This document shows, piece by piece, positions 1-8,420 of a stretch of DNA of 64,000 bases. Every line of letters starts with the position of its first letter. Position 1 is the first letter of the stretch. A program made the position numbers and the translations under genes. The notes beneath the pieces are model-generated. The model worked only from the letters and a program-made list of their open reading frames with translations, was not told the DNA's origin and did no database searches. Origin of the DNA: Halomonas salipaludis (lineage in GTDB: Bacteria; Pseudomonadota; Gammaproteobacteria; Pseudomonadales; Halomonadaceae); the NCBI RefSeq assembly GCF_002286975.1, contig NZ_NSKB01000008.1:186001-250000 (forward strand), in the 5' to 3' direction.

Positions 1-700
1 GCGGTGCCTGGCGCGCGCACAGCCGTGCCAGCGCCTCGACGTCCATGCCATCAGCGTCCATGGCGATGCCGTCGATCTTGAGATGCGCCTGCTGGGCGGC
101 ACCGATCAGCCCCGGGTAGGTCAGCGCATCGGCGGCCAGCCGCTCGCCGGGGCGTAGCAGCGTAGCCAGCGCCAGGCTGATGCCGTGCTGCCCGCCCTGA
201 GTGATCAGCAGCTCCTCGGCGGGCAAGGTCATGCCCAGTGTGGCCAGCCAGTCGGCCAGCACCCGGCGCTGCTCGAACAGGCCCTCGGCGGCCTGGTACT
301 CCACCGCCGCCTGCAGTAGCCGCGGCTGACGCGCCATGCTGCTCAGCGCGCGGCCCAGCGCCTCGGCGCGCAGTGGATGCGGCGGCGGCAGGCTGAGGCT
401 GAGATCAATCAGGCCGGCATCGCACTCGGCACCCGGAGTAGGAAAGGCCGGCGTTGCGGCAGCGCCGCGCACGTAGGTTCCGCTACCGACCCTGGCCACC
501 AACCAGCCCTGGCGTTCGGCCTCGGCATAGCCGCGGGTCACGGTGCCTACCGTGACGCCCAGCGCATCGGCCAAACGGCGCTGCGGCGGCAGGCGCTCGC
601 CGGTAGTGAGCTCGCCGTCCTCGATGGCCGTGGCAATGGCCTCGCTCAAGGCGCGATAACGCGGCCCCTGCGGGGGAAGCTGTGGCACCCAGATTGTCAT
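1..700 (-). CDS. MocR-family transcriptional regulator (GntR HTH plus aminotransferase fold), 3' end cut by window edge
   Basis: The frame reads from an ATG at 700 down through the left edge. Residues 1-75 form a GntR-type winged helix (LPPQRRLADALGVTVGTVTR), followed by a linker and the start of a fold-I PLP aminotransferase domain (VEYQAAEGLFEQRRVLADWL, then ELLITQGGQHGISLAL). That architecture is the MocR/PdxR family: PLP- or amino-acid-responsive DNA-binding proteins, not enzymes. The PLP-binding lysine lies beyond the edge. The gene is divergent from a LysE-type exporter 95 bp away, so control of that exporter by an amino acid signal is a reasonable inference. The family is clear; the effector is unknown. 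Confidence 0.88.
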   Translation of the reverse strand, partial: MTIWVPQLPPQGPRYRALSEAIATAIEDGELTTGERLPPQRRLADALGVTVGTVTRGYAEAERQGWLVARVGSGTYVRGAAATPAFPTPGAECDAGLIDLSLSLPPPHPLRAEALGRALSSMARQPRLLQAAVEYQAAEGLFEQRRVLADWLATLGMTLPAEELLITQGGQHGISLALATLLRPGERLAADALTYPGLIGAAQQAHLKIDGIAMDADGMDVEALARLCARQAP

Positions 701-708
701 GGTGACAA
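694..708. promoter_or_regulatory. Inverted repeat over the start codon of the MocR-family gene
   Basis: TTGTCA-TGG-TGACAA is a perfect 6-bp inverted repeat with a 3-bp centre that includes the regulator's start codon. A possible sigma70 promoter for the divergent exporter lies next to it (TTGACG at 717-722, TATGCT 16 bp further). MocR proteins commonly bind repeats in such divergent gaps and repress themselves. The repeat is seen; the operator role is inferred. Confidence 0.45.
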
Positions 709-795
709 TAAATCCATTGACGTTAATTACTGCAAGATTATGCTGACAAAAGCAGCACAATCAAGCAGAAAAACTCAAATTGAATGGATACAATC

Positions 796-1401
796 ATGCT
801 GGAAGGATTGGCATTTCTCGGCCCGGCAGCGCTCTACATGATGTCGATGACCATCACCCCGGGGCCCAATAACGTGATGCTCACCGCCTCCGGGGCCAAC
901 TACGGGTTCTGGCGCACCATGCCCCACATGCTGGGCATTCTGGGCGGCTGCTTCGCGCTGTTTGCCGGCATCGCGCTGGGCCTGGGGCTACTCTTCGAGC
1001 GCTACCCGCTGGTGCAGACCACGCTGCGCCTGGTGGGCAGCGGCTATCTGCTCTATCTGGCCTGGAAGATCGCCAGCGCCCCGCCGCCGGACCTGCGCCT
1101 GCGCGGCGAGGGCCGGCCACTGACCTTCTGGCAGGCCGCCACCTTCCAGTTCGCCAATCCCAAGGCGTGGGTGATGGGCCTGGCACTGATGGCCGGCTTC
1201 CTGCCCCAAGGCGGCGACACAGTGCTCAATGCGCTGCTGCTGGCCGCCTTCGCCGAGCTGGTGGCGCTACCCTGCATCGCCCTGTGGGCCGGCTTTGGCA
1301 CCGCCATCGGCCGCATCCTCAAGACGCCCCGCGCCTGGCGGCTGTTCAATGCCAGCATGGGCGCCATGACCGCCGCCTGCGTGGTGCTGATCCTGCGCTA
1401 G
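796..1401 (+). CDS. LysE/RhtB-family amino acid exporter
   Basis: A 201-residue membrane protein. The N-terminal signature TPGPNNVMLTASGANYGF and the PHMLGI segment are the hallmark of LysE/RhtB/LeuE exporters, which expel amino acids or their derivatives across the inner membrane with about six helices. FANPKAWVMGL is the second conserved loop. I chose the start at MLEGLAFL because family members begin there; an in-frame ATG at 784 is an alternative and neither has a strong Shine-Dalgarno. It is divergent from the MocR regulator and its 3' end overlaps the next, convergent gene by 4 bp. Substrate not predictable. Confidence 0.9.
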   Translation: MLEGLAFLGPAALYMMSMTITPGPNNVMLTASGANYGFWRTMPHMLGILGGCFALFAGIALGLGLLFERYPLVQTTLRLVGSGYLLYLAWKIASAPPPDLRLRGEGRPLTFWQAATFQFANPKAWVMGLALMAGFLPQGGDTVLNALLLAAFAELVALPCIALWAGFGTAIGRILKTPRAWRLFNASMGAMTAACVVLILR

Positions 1402-1730
1402 CCGCAGGTGATCTGCGCGATGCGATCGTCGTCGTCGAGGCGGATATTGAGGCGGTCGGGGCGATGATCCATGGTCGCCGCATCGCCGGGACGCAGCACA
1501 CGCAGCGACGCGGCACCGCTCTCCTCCTCGATGGCGGCACGCAGCGCCTCGGAGTAATCGCGGCCGACGCGATCCTGCACCGCGCGGGCGCCGCAGGTAT
1601 CGCCGCGCTGGGTCACGCTGGGCGGCTCCGGTGCCGGCTCACGCGGTACGCCGGAAGGGCCTGCGCTGGTACAAGCCGCCAGGGCCAGGCTCGCCGCCAG
1701 CGCCGGCAGGTAACGTGGGAGGGTGAGCAT
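1398..1730 (-). CDS. Peptidase inhibitor I78-family lipoprotein
   Basis: A 110-residue protein with a lipobox (LAASLALAACTS), so probably a lipid-anchored periplasmic protein. The C-terminal 70 residues match the I78 inhibitor family (potato-inhibitor-like elastase inhibitors): a cysteine in DTCGA, the VGRDYSEALR segment, then RPGDAATMDHRPDRLN and a closing cysteine in ITCG, probably a disulfide. Start ATG at 1730 has AAGGAG at proper spacing. Biological target unknown; protection against extracellular proteases is the family idea, not shown here. Confidence 0.8.
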   Translation of the reverse strand: MLTLPRYLPALAASLALAACTSAGPSGVPREPAPEPPSVTQRGDTCGARAVQDRVGRDYSEALRAAIEEESGAASLRVLRPGDAATMDHRPDRLNIRLDDDDRIAQITCG

Positions 1731-1826
1731 GCTGACTCCTTGTCATCATCATCGATAGAACCCGACGCAAAGCGGGCGAGCCCACCAGGCCCGCCCGCTA
1801 CTGCGCATCTAAGGTGCGCGGGATGC

Positions 1827-1958
1827 TTAGTTGGCCGCATCCTGCACCGCTTCACCACCGCGCTCGACATCCTGGCCGGCGCCGTCAATGGTGTTGCAGC
1901 CCGCCAATGCGCCAGCGGTCATGAGCAGGGCAAAACTGAGGGCAATCGCTTTTTGCAT
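1827..1958 (-). CDS. Entericidin A/B-family small lipoprotein
   Basis: A 43-residue lipoprotein: short hydrophobic signal, lipobox GALAGCNT, then IDGAGQDVERGGEAVQDAAN, the entericidin pattern (NTxxGxGxDVxxGGxAI). Start chosen at the internal ATG 1958 because AAGGAG precedes it; the longer frame has no signal before it. Entericidins are tiny envelope lipoproteins, in E. coli an antidote/toxin pair under stress control. A second copy lies about 130 bp further on the same strand, so the two form a tandem pair. Confidence 0.85.
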   Translation of the reverse strand: MQKAIALSFALLMTAGALAGCNTIDGAGQDVERGGEAVQDAAN

Positions 1959-2087
1959 TTGTGTTCTCCTTAACACTGGTGCATAGCAAACAACGGGATC
2001 GGGATCCGTGTCGTCCATTCCTTCCTTGAAGCAATGGCCTCAATCAGCCTAACAGCCATACCCCGACTTTGCACAACCGCTACGCGC

Positions 2088-2219
2088 TCAGTCCGCCGAG
2101 CGCTGAATGGCCTCGCCGCCCGCCGAAATATCCTCGCCCGCACCACGCATGGTGTTACAGCCGCTGAGCAGCGCTAGGGTAAACAGCGAGAGTAGAATAG
2201 CTGCTGATAGCCGTTTCAT
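2088..2219 (-). CDS. Entericidin A/B-family small lipoprotein (second copy)
   Basis: Also 43 residues: signal segment MKRLSAAILLSLFTLA, lipobox LLSGCNT, then MRGAGEDISAGGEAIQRSAD. It matches its neighbour at 1827-1958 in length and layout but differs at about half the positions, so this is an old duplication or a functional pair rather than a recent copy. Start at 2219, where GAGGAT stands at sensible spacing; an ATG two codons upstream overlaps that ribosome site. Whether the pair acts as toxin and antidote as in E. coli ecnAB is unknown. Confidence 0.83.
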   Translation of the reverse strand: MKRLSAAILLSLFTLALLSGCNTMRGAGEDISAGGEAIQRSAD

Positions 2220-2306
2220 GGTCATATCCTCATTCCTTGACTGGTCTGGCGGAAAGGCCCGCGCTGCTATCAATCTAGCACTTGTTCAAGCAACCGCGAG
2301 AGCTAT

Positions 2307-3053
2307 TCAGCTCAGCAGTAGACGCAGCAGGATGGCGACGATGACTACCAGAGTCAGCCACTTGACCCAGGCCGCACCGCGCGGGCCCATGTTGACCTTA
2401 ACTCCGACCCAGGCGCCGGCCATGCTGCCCAGCGCCAGCAGCAGACCATAGCCCCAGCGCACCTGATCGAAGGCCATGAACATCAGCAGCGCCGGCAGGG
2501 TATAGACCAGGATGATCAGCACCTTGAAGACATTGACCTGGGCCAGGTCGATCTTGAGCATGCGGTAGAGCACGACGATAAACAGGATCCCCACCCCAAC
2601 CTGAATGAAGCCGCCGTAGAGACCGATGCCGAACATCGCCAGGTAGATCAGCGGGGTCAGTCGCTCGCGGGTCAGCGGGCGGGTCTCGAGGCGCGGCTGG
2701 GGCAGCAACATCAACACTGCCGAGCCAGCCATTACCGCGATCAGCACCGCTTCGAACAGCGCATCGCTGACCGACAGCGCTAGCCAGGCGCCGAGCAGTG
2801 ACCCGGCCACCGCCGGTAGCGACAGCAGCAGGCTGAGCTGCACATGGGAGGCGCCGGCACGCAGGAAACTGCCCACCGCCGCCACGCTCTGCAGTACGAT
2901 GGAGACCCGATTGGTGCCGTTGGCCACCTGCGGCGAGAGCCCGAGAAACATCAGCAGCGGCAGGGTCAGCATCGAGCCACCCGCCGACAGTACGTTGATG
3001 AACCCCGCCACGCCACCGATCGCGACCAGCGCCAGCGCTTCCTGTAAAGTCAT
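2307..3053 (-). CDS. Sulfite exporter TauE/SafE-family permease
   Basis: A 248-residue polytopic membrane protein with about eight hydrophobic segments. The opening (ALVAIGGVAGFINVLSAGGS) and the duplicated second half (FGIGLYGGFIQVGVGILF) are the two inverted halves typical of TauE/SafE (DUF81) proteins, which export sulfite or organosulfur anions. I start at the internal ATG 3053 (MTLQEAL); the upstream extension is not membrane-like. It stands alone and divergent from a HIT gene. Substrate not predictable. Confidence 0.88.
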   Translation of the reverse strand: MTLQEALALVAIGGVAGFINVLSAGGSMLTLPLLMFLGLSPQVANGTNRVSIVLQSVAAVGSFLRAGASHVQLSLLLSLPAVAGSLLGAWLALSVSDALFEAVLIAVMAGSAVLMLLPQPRLETRPLTRERLTPLIYLAMFGIGLYGGFIQVGVGILFIVVLYRMLKIDLAQVNVFKVLIILVYTLPALLMFMAFDQVRWGYGLLLALGSMAGAWVGVKVNMGPRGAAWVKWLTLVVIVAILLRLLLS

Positions 3054-3148
3054 GAAGTATCCCGATGTTGCCGCGCCATAGCATGGCATAATCCGCCGCC
3101 AGCGCGAAGGCGACTTAGGCCCGTCTGCCCCCTTGCCAAGGAGACGAC

Positions 3149-3574
3149 ATGCACGATCTGACCCTCGACCCGCGGCTCGACGCCGACACCTTCCCGATTA
3201 CCGAGCTGCCGCTGTCGCGGGTATTGCTGATGAACGATGCACGCTTCGCCTGGCTGATTCTGGTGCCGCGGCGTGGCGGCGCCTGCGAGGTCAGCGACCT
3301 CAGCGAGGCGGATCAAGCGCAGCTGTGGAGGGAGGCCGCGCAGCTGGGGGACGCGCTCAAGCAGGCGCTGGGCGGCGACAAGCTGAATATTGCCGCCCTC
3401 GGCAACGTCGTCTCCCAGCTGCACGTACACGTGATCGTGCGCCACCGCGACGATGCCGCCTGGCCGGCGCCGGTATGGGGCCACGGCGAGGCCGAGCCCT
3501 ACGACCTCGACGCCCTGGCCGCGCTGCGCGACAGGGTGCTGGCACTGGTCGAGGGTCTGACCCTCGATGCTTAA
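3149..3574 (+). CDS. HIT-family nucleotide-binding hydrolase
   Basis: A 141-residue HIT-domain protein. The active-site strand reads SQLHVHVIVRHRDD, so the first histidine of the classical HxHxH triad is a glutamine here. That QLHVHV variant is common in a gammaproteobacterial subgroup whose substrate is poorly defined. The upstream segment LIQVPR-like (LILVPRRGG) and NIAALGNVVS are family-typical. ATG at 3149 is preceded by AAGGAG. It converges on the NicO gene, with 3' ends overlapping by 4 bp. Confidence 0.85.
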   Translation: MHDLTLDPRLDADTFPITELPLSRVLLMNDARFAWLILVPRRGGACEVSDLSEADQAQLWREAAQLGDALKQALGGDKLNIAALGNVVSQLHVHVIVRHRDDAAWPAPVWGHGEAEPYDLDALAALRDRVLALVEGLTLDA

Positions 3575-4641
3575 CCGAAGGGCGACTGCCGCGGGGCCTC
3601 GCTCTCCTGCGGCTGGCCGCTGCGTTCGGCACCCGGCGTCAGCAGCGGGTCGCGGCTCGGCGAGCTGACGCCAGCTACCGACAGCGACACGCCGAGCAGC
3701 ACGATGGTCAGGCCACCCGCCAGGGCGGCCCAGCCCACCATCCTCTGCACGCCGCTGCCACTCGACTGACGCGCCAGGCGCCGCTCGGCCCAGCCGCGGG
3801 CCATCACGCTGGCCAGCGCCAACGCCGAGACCGCCAACGCCGTGCCCGCCGCCATCACCAGTACCGCACTGACCCCGACCCAGAACTGTCCGAGCAGCGA
3901 TGCCGCGCCCAGCAGCAGCACACCGCCGCTGCACGGGCGAATACCGATCGCCACTACCGTGGCCAGCGCGGTGCGCCAGTCGGCGGCCTGCCGAGGGTCG
4001 ACATGGTGAGCGCTGCCGCAGCCGCAGTGATCATGATGGTGTTCATGATGATGGTGCTGATGAGCCTCGTGGTCGTGATTCGCGATAGCCCCAGTCGGGC
4101 GGGTCGCTGCGGCCCCGACACTGGCGGCCGCCGGTGTGCGCCGCAGCTGACGCAGCGCGCGCCAGCACAGCCATAGGCCGAGCAGCGTGACCATGAAAAA
4201 GCTGGCCTGCTCGACCCATGCCACCGAGCCCATCGCCTGGCGAGTCAACCAGCCCAGGCCGTGTACCAGCACCGCCACCAGCGTGATCGCCACCAGTGCC
4301 TGCAGCAGCGAGGCGGCACACGACAGCGCCAGGGCGCGGCGCAGGGCGCCCCCCTGGGAGAGCAGGTAGGTGGTCAGCACCGCCTTGCCGTGGCCGGGTC
4401 CCGCGGCATGAAACACCCCGTAGCCGAAGCTGATGCCGAGCAGCGTCACCCAGGCCGCCGGCGACGGCGCCCCGGACAATTCGGTGATCGCCAATGTCAG
4501 GGCACGATGCAGGTCGCGCTGCCAAGCCACTACCTGCAAGCTGATCGCCTGGGCACCGCCCTGGAACAGCCAGATCAACCCTGCCACGACGAGAATGCCG
4601 GCCAAGCCACCTAGCCACACAGCACCGGTCATGCGTCGCAT
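3571..4641 (-). CDS. NicO-family nickel/cobalt transporter
   Basis: A 356-residue inner-membrane transporter. Signatures are GYGVFHAAGPGHGKAV and GIRPCSGGVLLL, both diagnostic for the NicO (RcnA/UreH-like) family. Between them, at about residues 190-215, is a cytoplasm- or periplasm-facing His-rich loop (HDHEAHQHHHHEHHHDH) ending in CGCGS, a likely metal-sensing or storage loop. Its start overlaps the end of the upstream DUF1007 gene by 13 bp, so the two are translated together. Ni/Co export versus import cannot be told from sequence. Confidence 0.88.
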   Translation of the reverse strand: MRRMTGAVWLGGLAGILVVAGLIWLFQGGAQAISLQVVAWQRDLHRALTLAITELSGAPSPAAWVTLLGISFGYGVFHAAGPGHGKAVLTTYLLSQGGALRRALALSCAASLLQALVAITLVAVLVHGLGWLTRQAMGSVAWVEQASFFMVTLLGLWLCWRALRQLRRTPAAASVGAAATRPTGAIANHDHEAHQHHHHEHHHDHCGCGSAHHVDPRQAADWRTALATVVAIGIRPCSGGVLLLGAASLLGQFWVGVSAVLVMAAGTALAVSALALASVMARGWAERRLARQSSGSGVQRMVGWAALAGGLTIVLLGVSLSVAGVSSPSRDPLLTPGAERSGQPQESEAPRQSPFG

Positions 4642-5315
4642 TGGATCTCTCCGGTTTCGGCGAAGTAGCGGCCCAGGCCGTCCGGGGCCTCGTCGGTGAT
4701 ATCCAGGCGCGCCGCCTGGGCGACCTGCGCCGGATCCGGGTCGGCGGGCAGGATCCGGGTGCTGCAGCGCGACTCGGCCCCGGTCACCACCAGGGCGTCG
4801 TCGCTGGGTCCATCGCCGTTCTCTTCGTGCAGCACCTCGATGTAATAGGTGGGATCGAAGACGCGATAGACCAGCGGCTCACCATCGAGCGGCAGCGGCG
4901 TCTCCAGCGGCAGCAGGAAGATGAACTCGACGCGCCCGTCGCGTTCCATCACCGTGTATTCCCGAACCTCGCCCAGCCCTATCGCAGCCTCGCCGTGGTA
5001 CAGCTCGGTGAAATAGCCCTGTGGCGCCAGGGTGTCGCGGATCTCCATGCCCAGCAGGTCGAGGCGCTGCTCGAGGCTCTCCTCGCCCTCGGCGCGGCCG
5101 AGCTCCTCGAGCAGCACCAGGCTGTAGAAGGGATCCATCCGCCAGCGCTGATGCAGCGCCTCGACGCGGCCATCATCATCGACGATTACCCGCATGCTCA
5201 TGTCGATCCAGCCGTGGGGGTGGGCCAGCGCCAGTCCCGGCAGCATCGACAGCGCGGCGCCTAGCACCAGTCGCCGCCACCAGACACATCGTTTGCTTGC
5301 TGTCATGCGTTTCAT
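4629..5315 (-). CDS. DUF1007-family periplasmic protein, partner of the NicO transporter
   Basis: A 228-residue secreted protein with an N-terminal signal (LVLGAALSMLPGLALA) and, right after the predicted cleavage site, HPHGWIDMSM, the conserved His motif of DUF1007. After cleavage this places a metal-binding HxH at the mature N terminus. DUF1007 genes commonly sit beside NicO transporters, and here the coding regions overlap, so it is presumably the periplasmic metal-handling partner. ATGs at 5315 and 5306 are both possible starts. Confidence 0.8.
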   Translation of the reverse strand: MKRMTASKRCVWWRRLVLGAALSMLPGLALAHPHGWIDMSMRVIVDDDGRVEALHQRWRMDPFYSLVLLEELGRAEGEESLEQRLDLLGMEIRDTLAPQGYFTELYHGEAAIGLGEVREYTVMERDGRVEFIFLLPLETPLPLDGEPLVYRVFDPTYYIEVLHEENGDGPSDDALVVTGAESRCSTRILPADPDPAQVAQAARLDITDEAPDGLGRYFAETGEIQCDA

Positions 5316-5350
5316 GTTCCGCTGATGAATTCCAGATCGAGTGCGTGGGT

Positions 5351-5722
5351 TCAGGGTGCCAGCCCCAGTGCCGCCTGCAGTTCCACCAGCAGCGGGTCGA
5401 GGCTGTGCGGGGCCAGCGGCTGATTACCGCGCTGGCCGCTGAACGAGATCAAGGCGCCGTGGGGGCTCTCATCCACCTCGAGGCGCAGTCGATAGCCCGG
5501 CCAGGCCGCCGACACCGCCTCGACGCGGCCCAGCTCGGCATCGGCATGGCGGATCACGTAGCCACGCTCGACCAGCAGTTCGAGCCCCGCCGCCAGCGCC
5601 GCCTGGCGCTCCACCGGCAGCACGAAGGCACGCGGCTCGGGTGCCATCGGCGCGGCGGCGCAGCCGCCGAGTACGGCCAGCAGGGCGATGATCAGCAATC
5701 GCTTCGATAGGTTGCTCTTCAT
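5351..5722 (-). CDS. Small lipoprotein of unknown function
   Basis: 123 residues with a lipobox (AVLGGCAAAP) after a short hydrophobic signal. The body contains a repeat-like stretch, AALAAGLELLVERGYVIRHADAELGRVEA, that resembles part of the neighbouring lipoprotein (GAVDALEREGYRITHTDTELGVVSG). The two adjacent genes therefore share a small domain built around a Gly-Tyr-x-Ile core and are probably ancient duplicates. Start at 5722, which overlaps the upstream gene by 4 bp (ATGA), so they are translationally coupled. No family name recognised. Confidence 0.7.
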   Translation of the reverse strand: MKSNLSKRLLIIALLAVLGGCAAAPMAPEPRAFVLPVERQAALAAGLELLVERGYVIRHADAELGRVEAVSAAWPGYRLRLEVDESPHGALISFSGQRGNQPLAPHSLDPLLVELQAALGLAP

Positions 5723-6312
5723 GGCGCCTCCTGCTCGGCCGCAATGGCCTGCCGAATGGCCCGGCACAGTGCGGCGTCGCCGCCGCTGCGCGATTCGCGT
5801 ACCGCCCCCTCGGCGTCGACCACCCGGCTATCCTGGGAGACCAGCACCCGCTCTCCAGGCGCCACCACCGAGATCCGTTCGATGCGGGTAGCATCGGCCG
5901 GGAAACCACCGCCGTAGCCGGCGCGGCCACCGCCGATACCGATGCCGATTCCCACCCCAGAGCCGACCGACACACGACCGCCGCCGCCGACACCACCACC
6001 GATGCTGCCGAACACGCCGCTACCGCGCGACCAGCGGTCATCATAGCGCGCCCCATAGCCCGGCAGCACCCGGCTGCGCTCGCCGCTGACCACGCCAAGC
6101 TCGGTATCGGTATGGGTGATGCGGTAACCCTCGCGCTCCAGCGCATCCACCGCTCCCCGCGTCACCACGAGGCGCTCATGCTCGCCCAGGGCCCAGCGAC
6201 ACTCCGCCGGCACCTGGGCGGTCTGCGCCGGCAGCGTCGCGGGGCCACTAGCACAACCCGCCAGTGCCAGCAACGGCACCCAACACCAGTATCGCCATCC
6301 GCCGTGTTGCAT
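5719..6312 (-). CDS. Glycine-rich lipoprotein of unknown function
   Basis: 197 residues. Lipobox LLALAGCASG; a domain around EREGYRITHTDTELG shared with the next gene; then a very glycine-rich low-complexity segment (about residues 95-135, GVFGSIGGGVGGGG followed by VGSGVGIGIGIGGG). The C terminus (SQDSRVVDAEGAVRESRS then LCRAIRQAI) looks folded again. Outer-membrane anchoring is likely from the lipobox. The gene is first in a two-gene overlapping unit. Function unknown. Confidence 0.68.
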   Translation of the reverse strand: MQHGGWRYWCWVPLLALAGCASGPATLPAQTAQVPAECRWALGEHERLVVTRGAVDALEREGYRITHTDTELGVVSGERSRVLPGYGARYDDRWSRGSGVFGSIGGGVGGGGRVSVGSGVGIGIGIGGGRAGYGGGFPADATRIERISVVAPGERVLVSQDSRVVDAEGAVRESRSGGDAALCRAIRQAIAAEQEAP

Positions 6313-6448
6313 TGGCTCTCCTCCACGTTGCTGCGGGCAGTCTACGTCGAAAACAGCGCCCTTGCAGTTTCGTCACTCGCGTTGCTATGACCCCAACGAG
6401 ATAGGATAAGCTCAGTACTCCTTTCCATGATCCGTTGACGAGCCGCCC

Positions 6449-7585
6449 ATGCAGATTCTGATCGCCCCCGATAGCTACAAGGATGCGCTACCCGCCAGCG
6501 ACGCCGCACGCGCCATTGCCTACGGCATCCAGCGCGTCCTGCCCGAGGCCACGCTGATTCGCTGCCCGATGGGCGACGGCGGCGAGGGCACCCTGGATGC
6601 CCTGCTCGACGCCACCGGCGCCGAGCGCCGCGAGCAGCGCGTCCAGGACGCCCTCGGCCGCCCCTGCGAGGCCGCCTGGGGCTGGCACGCCGAATCACGC
6701 AGCGCCTTCATCGAGCTGGCCGAGGCCAGCGGCCTGCAGCAGATCCCCCGCGACCAACGTAGCGCCCTGCACAGCACCACCCATGGCGTCGGCGAGCTGA
6801 TCCTGGCGGCGCTGGATGCCGGCGCCGAAACGCTGCTGCTGACCCTCGGCGGCAGCGCCACCAACGACGCCGGCGCCGGCATGCTGCAGGCGCTGGGCGC
6901 GCGGCTGCTGGATGCCGAGGGTAAACCGCTGGCGCCCGGCGGGGCGGCGCTCGCCAAACTGCAAACCCTCGACCTGAGTGGCCTCGACCCGCGGCTCGCC
7001 AAGCTGCGCGTGGAGACCGCCGTGGACGTTGACAATCCGCTGCTCGGCGAGCGCGGTGCCAGCGCCGTGTTCGGCCCCCAGAAAGGCGCCAGCAACGCCG
7101 ATGTGGCGACCCTGGACGCCGCCCTGGCGCACTTCGCCGACGCGACCGCCGCAACGCTGGGTGACGATCACCGCAACCTGCCCGGTGCCGGTGCCGCCGG
7201 CGGCATGGGCTTCGCCGCCCGCGCCTTCTTCGGCGCCGAGCTGCGGCCGGGTATCGAGCTGGTCATGCAGCAGGTCGGCTTCGACGCACTGCTGGCCGAG
7301 GCCGACCTGGTGATTACCGGCGAGGGCCAGCTCGACGGCCAGAGCCTGGCGGGCAAGACCCCAGTGGGGATCTCGCGCCGCGCCGCGGCCAACGGCGTGC
7401 CCTGCGTGGCACTGGTAGGGCGTCTCGGCGAGGGCTGGCAGGCCTGCCACGCGGAGGGCGTCACTGCCGCCTTCGCCCTGGCCGACGGCCCCATGGCCCT
7501 CGACGACGCATTGACGCGCTGCGCCGAGCTGCTCAGCGACCGCGCCGAGGGCGTGGTGCGGCTGTTCAATGCACAGCGCGGTTGA
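6449..7585 (+). CDS. Glycerate kinase (GarK/GlxK family)
   Basis: 378 residues, the usual length for bacterial glycerate 2-kinases of the GarK family, which phosphorylate D-glycerate to 2-phosphoglycerate. Diagnostic pieces are APDSYKDALPASDAA at the N terminus, PMGDGGEGTLDAL, LTLGGSATNDAGAG and the C-terminal ITGEGQLDGQSLAGKTP. No glyoxylate pathway genes are adjacent; it stands alone between lipoproteins and dps. The start at 6449 fits the family N terminus (MQILIAPDS). Confidence 0.93.
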   Translation: MQILIAPDSYKDALPASDAARAIAYGIQRVLPEATLIRCPMGDGGEGTLDALLDATGAERREQRVQDALGRPCEAAWGWHAESRSAFIELAEASGLQQIPRDQRSALHSTTHGVGELILAALDAGAETLLLTLGGSATNDAGAGMLQALGARLLDAEGKPLAPGGAALAKLQTLDLSGLDPRLAKLRVETAVDVDNPLLGERGASAVFGPQKGASNADVATLDAALAHFADATAATLGDDHRNLPGAGAAGGMGFAARAFFGAELRPGIELVMQQVGFDALLAEADLVITGEGQLDGQSLAGKTPVGISRRAAANGVPCVALVGRLGEGWQACHAEGVTAAFALADGPMALDDALTRCAELLSDRAEGVVRLFNAQRG

Positions 7586-7740
7586 AAAACGCCGCGAGGA
7601 TCGGCATCTCAACATGCAGAGGCGCTGTCATGGTGCCATTGCCTGGCGCTATGGCCGCCATGGCGATAATTCGCTAACCGTCACGCGCCCCGGCCGCTAG
7701 ACTCATGGGCGTTACCATCAGGGAGAGAGGAGGCAACCGC

Positions 7741-8214
7741 ATGTCCGATACCAACGCCATTGGCCTGCACCCGGCCAGCGCCAGCCAGCTGGCCGACAAG
7801 CTCAACGCGCTGCTGGCCAACTACCAAGTCTTCTACATGAATGTGCGCGGCTACCACTGGAACATCAAGGGGCCGGAGTTCTTCGAGCTGCACGCCAAGT
7901 TCGAGGAGTTCTACACCGACCTGCTGACCAAGGTCGACGAGGTCGCCGAGCGTATCCTGACCCTCGGCCACCAGCCGATCCACGCCTACAGCGACTACGT
8001 GGCCACCGCCAACCTCAAGGAAGACAAGAACGTCCACGACGGCGCGACTTGCGTGCGTGGCGTGCTCACCGGCTACCAGACACTGATCGAGCTGCAGCGC
8101 GAGATCCTCTCGCTGGCCTCGGATGCCGACGACGAGGGCACCGCCGCCCAGGTCGGCGACTATATCCGCGAACAGGAGAAGACCGTGTGGATGCTGGGCG
8201 CCTACCTGGGCTGA
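7741..8214 (+). CDS. dps: Dps-family ferritin-like DNA/stress protection protein
   Basis: 157 residues from ATG 7741, which has AGGAGG seven bases upstream; a longer in-frame extension from 7705 lacks support. Ferroxidase residues are in the right places: H39 in YHWNIKG, H51 and E55 in HAKFEEFY, and acidic residues in DEVAER. Dps proteins form 12-mers that oxidise and store iron and shield DNA in stationary phase. The N terminus is short, so DNA binding is uncertain. A strong terminator follows. Confidence 0.92.
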   Translation: MSDTNAIGLHPASASQLADKLNALLANYQVFYMNVRGYHWNIKGPEFFELHAKFEEFYTDLLTKVDEVAERILTLGHQPIHAYSDYVATANLKEDKNVHDGATCVRGVLTGYQTLIELQREILSLASDADDEGTAAQVGDYIREQEKTVWMLGAYLG

Positions 8215-8240
8215 TAACCAGCCTTCGGCGCACGAGATTG

Positions 8241-8268
8241 CCAGCGGCCGCCCACGGGCGGCCGCTGG
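8241..8268 (+). terminator. Rho-independent terminator after dps
   Basis: A perfect 13-bp stem (CCAGCGGCCGCCC / GGGCGGCCGCTGG) with a 2-nt loop, then GCGTTT. It closes the dps transcript 27 bp after its stop codon. Confidence 0.8.
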
Positions 8269-8420
8269 CGTTTCAGGTGTCGGCATCTGGCGTCGCCGCG
8301 GCGTAACCGTGCAGCTTCGATGGAAGTCGCCAGGGTCGCCGTGCAGCGCCGCCTGGGCGGAATATACTGATGCGGGAACTGCAGGGTGAATCATCCCATC
8401 GACACAACGGAGGACACCCC

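Noticed and set aside
377-841. Plus-strand open frame across the MocR-type gene and exporter start
   Set aside because: Opposite strand of a well-supported MocR-family gene; no motif of its own.
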